From an uncultured Alphaproteobacteria bacterium (lineage in GTDB: Bacteria; Pseudomonadota; Alphaproteobacteria; RUG11792): a stretch of DNA of 8,181 nucleotides. Made by a program: the position numbers and the translations under genes. The notes under the pieces are model-generated. The model searched no databases. It had not been told where the DNA came from and saw nothing but the letters and a program-made list of their open reading frames with translations. The stretch's first letter is position 1. Each line of letters opens with the position of its first letter. The DNA is taken from the NCBI GenBank assembly GCA_958448685.1, contig CAUDEV010000051.1:1-8181 (forward strand), written 5' to 3'. Below, in pieces: positions 6,671 to 8,181 of this stretch.

Positions 6671-6690
6671 AACATAAATATAACTTTTAT

Positions 6691-6695
6691 GGAGG
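6691..6695 (+). promoter_or_regulatory. Ribosome binding site of autotransporter 2
   Basis: GGAGG five bases before the ATG at 6701, which fixes this start. The first autotransporter gene has no comparable site. Confidence 0.8.
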
Positions 6696-6700
6696 TTTTT

Positions 6701-8181
6701 ATGAATAAATTTACAAAATTAATCTTAACAAGCGCTATCACTGCAACTTCTGGGTTTGCATCAGATATGGCAAATTTCCAAGATGGTGGTGAAGTTCAAA
6801 CTGGGGCTACTATTAATTTCCAAGGCCAAACACTCACACTATCCGAGGGAAAATCCCTTGATGTTTATGGATCTTTAACAGGAACTGGCACAATAAAGTG
6901 TTCCGGAGATGGAAAAGTCAACGTTTATGGCAATACTTATAAACAAGATGACACGAATAAAGATGCCATACTATCCGCAACTGGATTATCTGAATTTGCC
7001 GTTCACACACTTGATGAAACGAATAAAGGTCACATTGATGAGACAGTAATAGTTGATCCAGCAGAGGCTTTGAACAAGACAAACGCAGATCTTGCTACTT
7101 ACGCATCCTCTCATACGGCTACGGATTTAGTTTATGTGGCAAATAGCTCTGGAACAGACACAAAATGTGTTGGAGGAACAACTTCAGGCATTGAAATCCC
7201 TGCAGCGTTGGGTAATGCAAATGCCTCAATCGAAGGCCTTGTTCCAAGTTCACTTGTTATGGAAAACAAACTGAAATTTACAGGAAATAACTCGGGATTT
7301 AATGAAGGAACAGTGACTATTGGAACTATTGATAATCCAGCAGAAGTTGAATATGCAACACCTATTTCAGCTTTCCAAACTGACACAACTGTTGAGAAAG
7401 GTTCAAAACTAACTATTGCTCCAGCAGAAGGACTAACTTTATCAAAAGATCTTACCGTAAATGGATCGAGTAAATTTAGTTTAAATGAAGCACAGGATGA
7501 GGTAATCCGTGATATACAAGGAGGGGCTTTAGTTGTTAATGGAAAATTGACCATACCTTCAGGGACGAAATTGCAACTTGGAACTGAATACGATAATTCT
7601 CCAATAGCTGGAAATCCATCAGAATATCCAAAAGTTATGTCTTGGCCTGTGGGCTCTTTCTCAAATCCACTAACTGAGGTGAACAAAAATTATTACACTG
7701 TAACTTTCAGTGATGGAACTTCGAAAAATATCTATTGGGATGAGAGTAGTAATACTGGATATGTGGTTTGGGATGGAAGTTCAGGAGATATGATGGAAGA
7801 AGAGTATTTCACTCTTAGTAAAACAGAGTCTGGAGTTTTGGAAATAAAGACTTCTATCTATAAATCTATAGCTAAAGATTCATTATCAAGTCTTGAATCA
7901 AGAGAAGCAGATGGAAAGACATACTACACAGTTCCTCTGAAATATGACCAATCTATTGAGATATATGAAGATCCAGATAATGCAGGTCAATATAAAACAG
8001 ATGCTGAAGGATATAGTGTAAACATATACAGTAATAATATATCTATAAGTAACCATAGTTGTGTAATAAAGACTCTCTCTCCTGAGGAAGTCTCTTCTCC
8101 ATCCAGAAAAGAACTTATCTGTGCCAAGGATGATGTCTTCTCCTATACATATGATGCTGAAAACGAGAGTTGGGTGAGGCG
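6701..8181 (+). CDS. Autotransporter-like surface protein, 5' part
   Basis: The frame is open from ATG 6701 to the window edge: 493 complete codons with no stop, so the C-terminus is missing. The start has a strong GGAGG. Residues 1-20 are a signal peptide (MNKFTKLILT, then small hydrophobic residues, ending G-F-A before Ser21). The rest is rich in Gly, Ser, Thr and Asn, with repeated short beta-helix-like stretches, for example GKSLDVYGSLTGTGTIK near residue 50 and KLKFTGNNSGFNEGTVTIG near residue 190; the latter is a form common in autotransporter passengers. Aromatic and acidic segments follow from about residue 330. No barrel is visible, so the autotransporter call rests on passenger style and on the leader shared with the complete autotransporter at 153-3647. 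Unlike that protein, it has four cysteines (67, 156, 454, 474). Target and role are unknown. Confidence 0.7.
   Translation, partial: MNKFTKLILTSAITATSGFASDMANFQDGGEVQTGATINFQGQTLTLSEGKSLDVYGSLTGTGTIKCSGDGKVNVYGNTYKQDDTNKDAILSATGLSEFAVHTLDETNKGHIDETVIVDPAEALNKTNADLATYASSHTATDLVYVANSSGTDTKCVGGTTSGIEIPAALGNANASIEGLVPSSLVMENKLKFTGNNSGFNEGTVTIGTIDNPAEVEYATPISAFQTDTTVEKGSKLTIAPAEGLTLSKDLTVNGSSKFSLNEAQDEVIRDIQGGALVVNGKLTIPSGTKLQLGTEYDNSPIAGNPSEYPKVMSWPVGSFSNPLTEVNKNYYTVTFSDGTSKNIYWDESSNTGYVVWDGSSGDMMEEEYFTLSKTESGVLEIKTSIYKSIAKDSLSSLESREADGKTYYTVPLKYDQSIEIYEDPDNAGQYKTDAEGYSVNIYSNNISISNHSCVIKTLSPEEVSSPSRKELICAKDDVFSYTYDAENESWVR

Larger units (their letters stand above)
6193..6700. other. Divergent regulatory gap
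   Basis: About 510 very AT-rich bases between the leftward phosphofructokinase and the rightward autotransporter. The left part holds the phosphofructokinase promoter and the right part the direct repeat, nine-T run, inverted repeat and ribosome site of the autotransporter gene. Between about 6260 and 6520 I see no gene, RNA or strong structure, only a weak pair GAAATGAA (6405-6412) and TTCATTTC (6471-6478). Confidence 0.6.

Noticed and set aside
7132..7686. Open frame of 184 codons on the - strand
   Set aside because: It is the antisense of the second autotransporter's passenger, whose frame has a signal peptide and ribosome site. Its composition mirrors the Ser/Thr-rich sense strand.

Overview
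The window is AT-rich, with intergenic DNA richer in A+T than the genes. It holds four protein genes, all of which begin with an apparent Sec signal peptide. Two are large autotransporter-type surface proteins on the + strand, one complete at the left (153-3647) and one running off the right edge (6701 onward). Between them, on the - strand, lie a phosphofructokinase (5041-6192) and a thymidine kinase (4160-4891). Autotransporter barrels imply a Gram-negative cell. Low GC, surface proteins, long AT-rich gaps and palindromic repeats suggest a host-associated, probably intracellular bacterium. An alphaproteobacterium of the Holosporales/Rickettsiales type is my best guess, but it is inference and not proven by any marker here.

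Layout: 1-152 is a regulatory leader; 153-3647 autotransporter 1; 3648-4159 a gene-poor gap with a perfect GC-rich hairpin (3677-3727), a 147-base interrupted palindrome (3750-3896) and a possible decayed coding scrap; 4160-4891 thymidine kinase with a good sigma70-type promoter; 5041-6192 phosphofructokinase with its own promoter; 6193-6700 a divergent regulatory gap; 6701-8181 the start of autotransporter 2.

The most unusual point is the pair of ATP-using enzymes that normally work in the cytoplasm. Each has its catalytic residues intact, and each has an extra N-terminal signal peptide ending in a plausible signal-peptidase site. The periplasm contains no ATP, so if they are active after export, they most likely work in a host compartment. 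There, phosphofructokinase could push host glycolysis and thymidine kinase could raise host thymidine nucleotides for later import. This role is inference.

The second point is that the two autotransporter genes share a non-coding upstream module: a near-identical 29-base direct repeat, then TTAAC, ten bases, CC and a nine-T run. This suggests common, possibly switchable, control of surface proteins.
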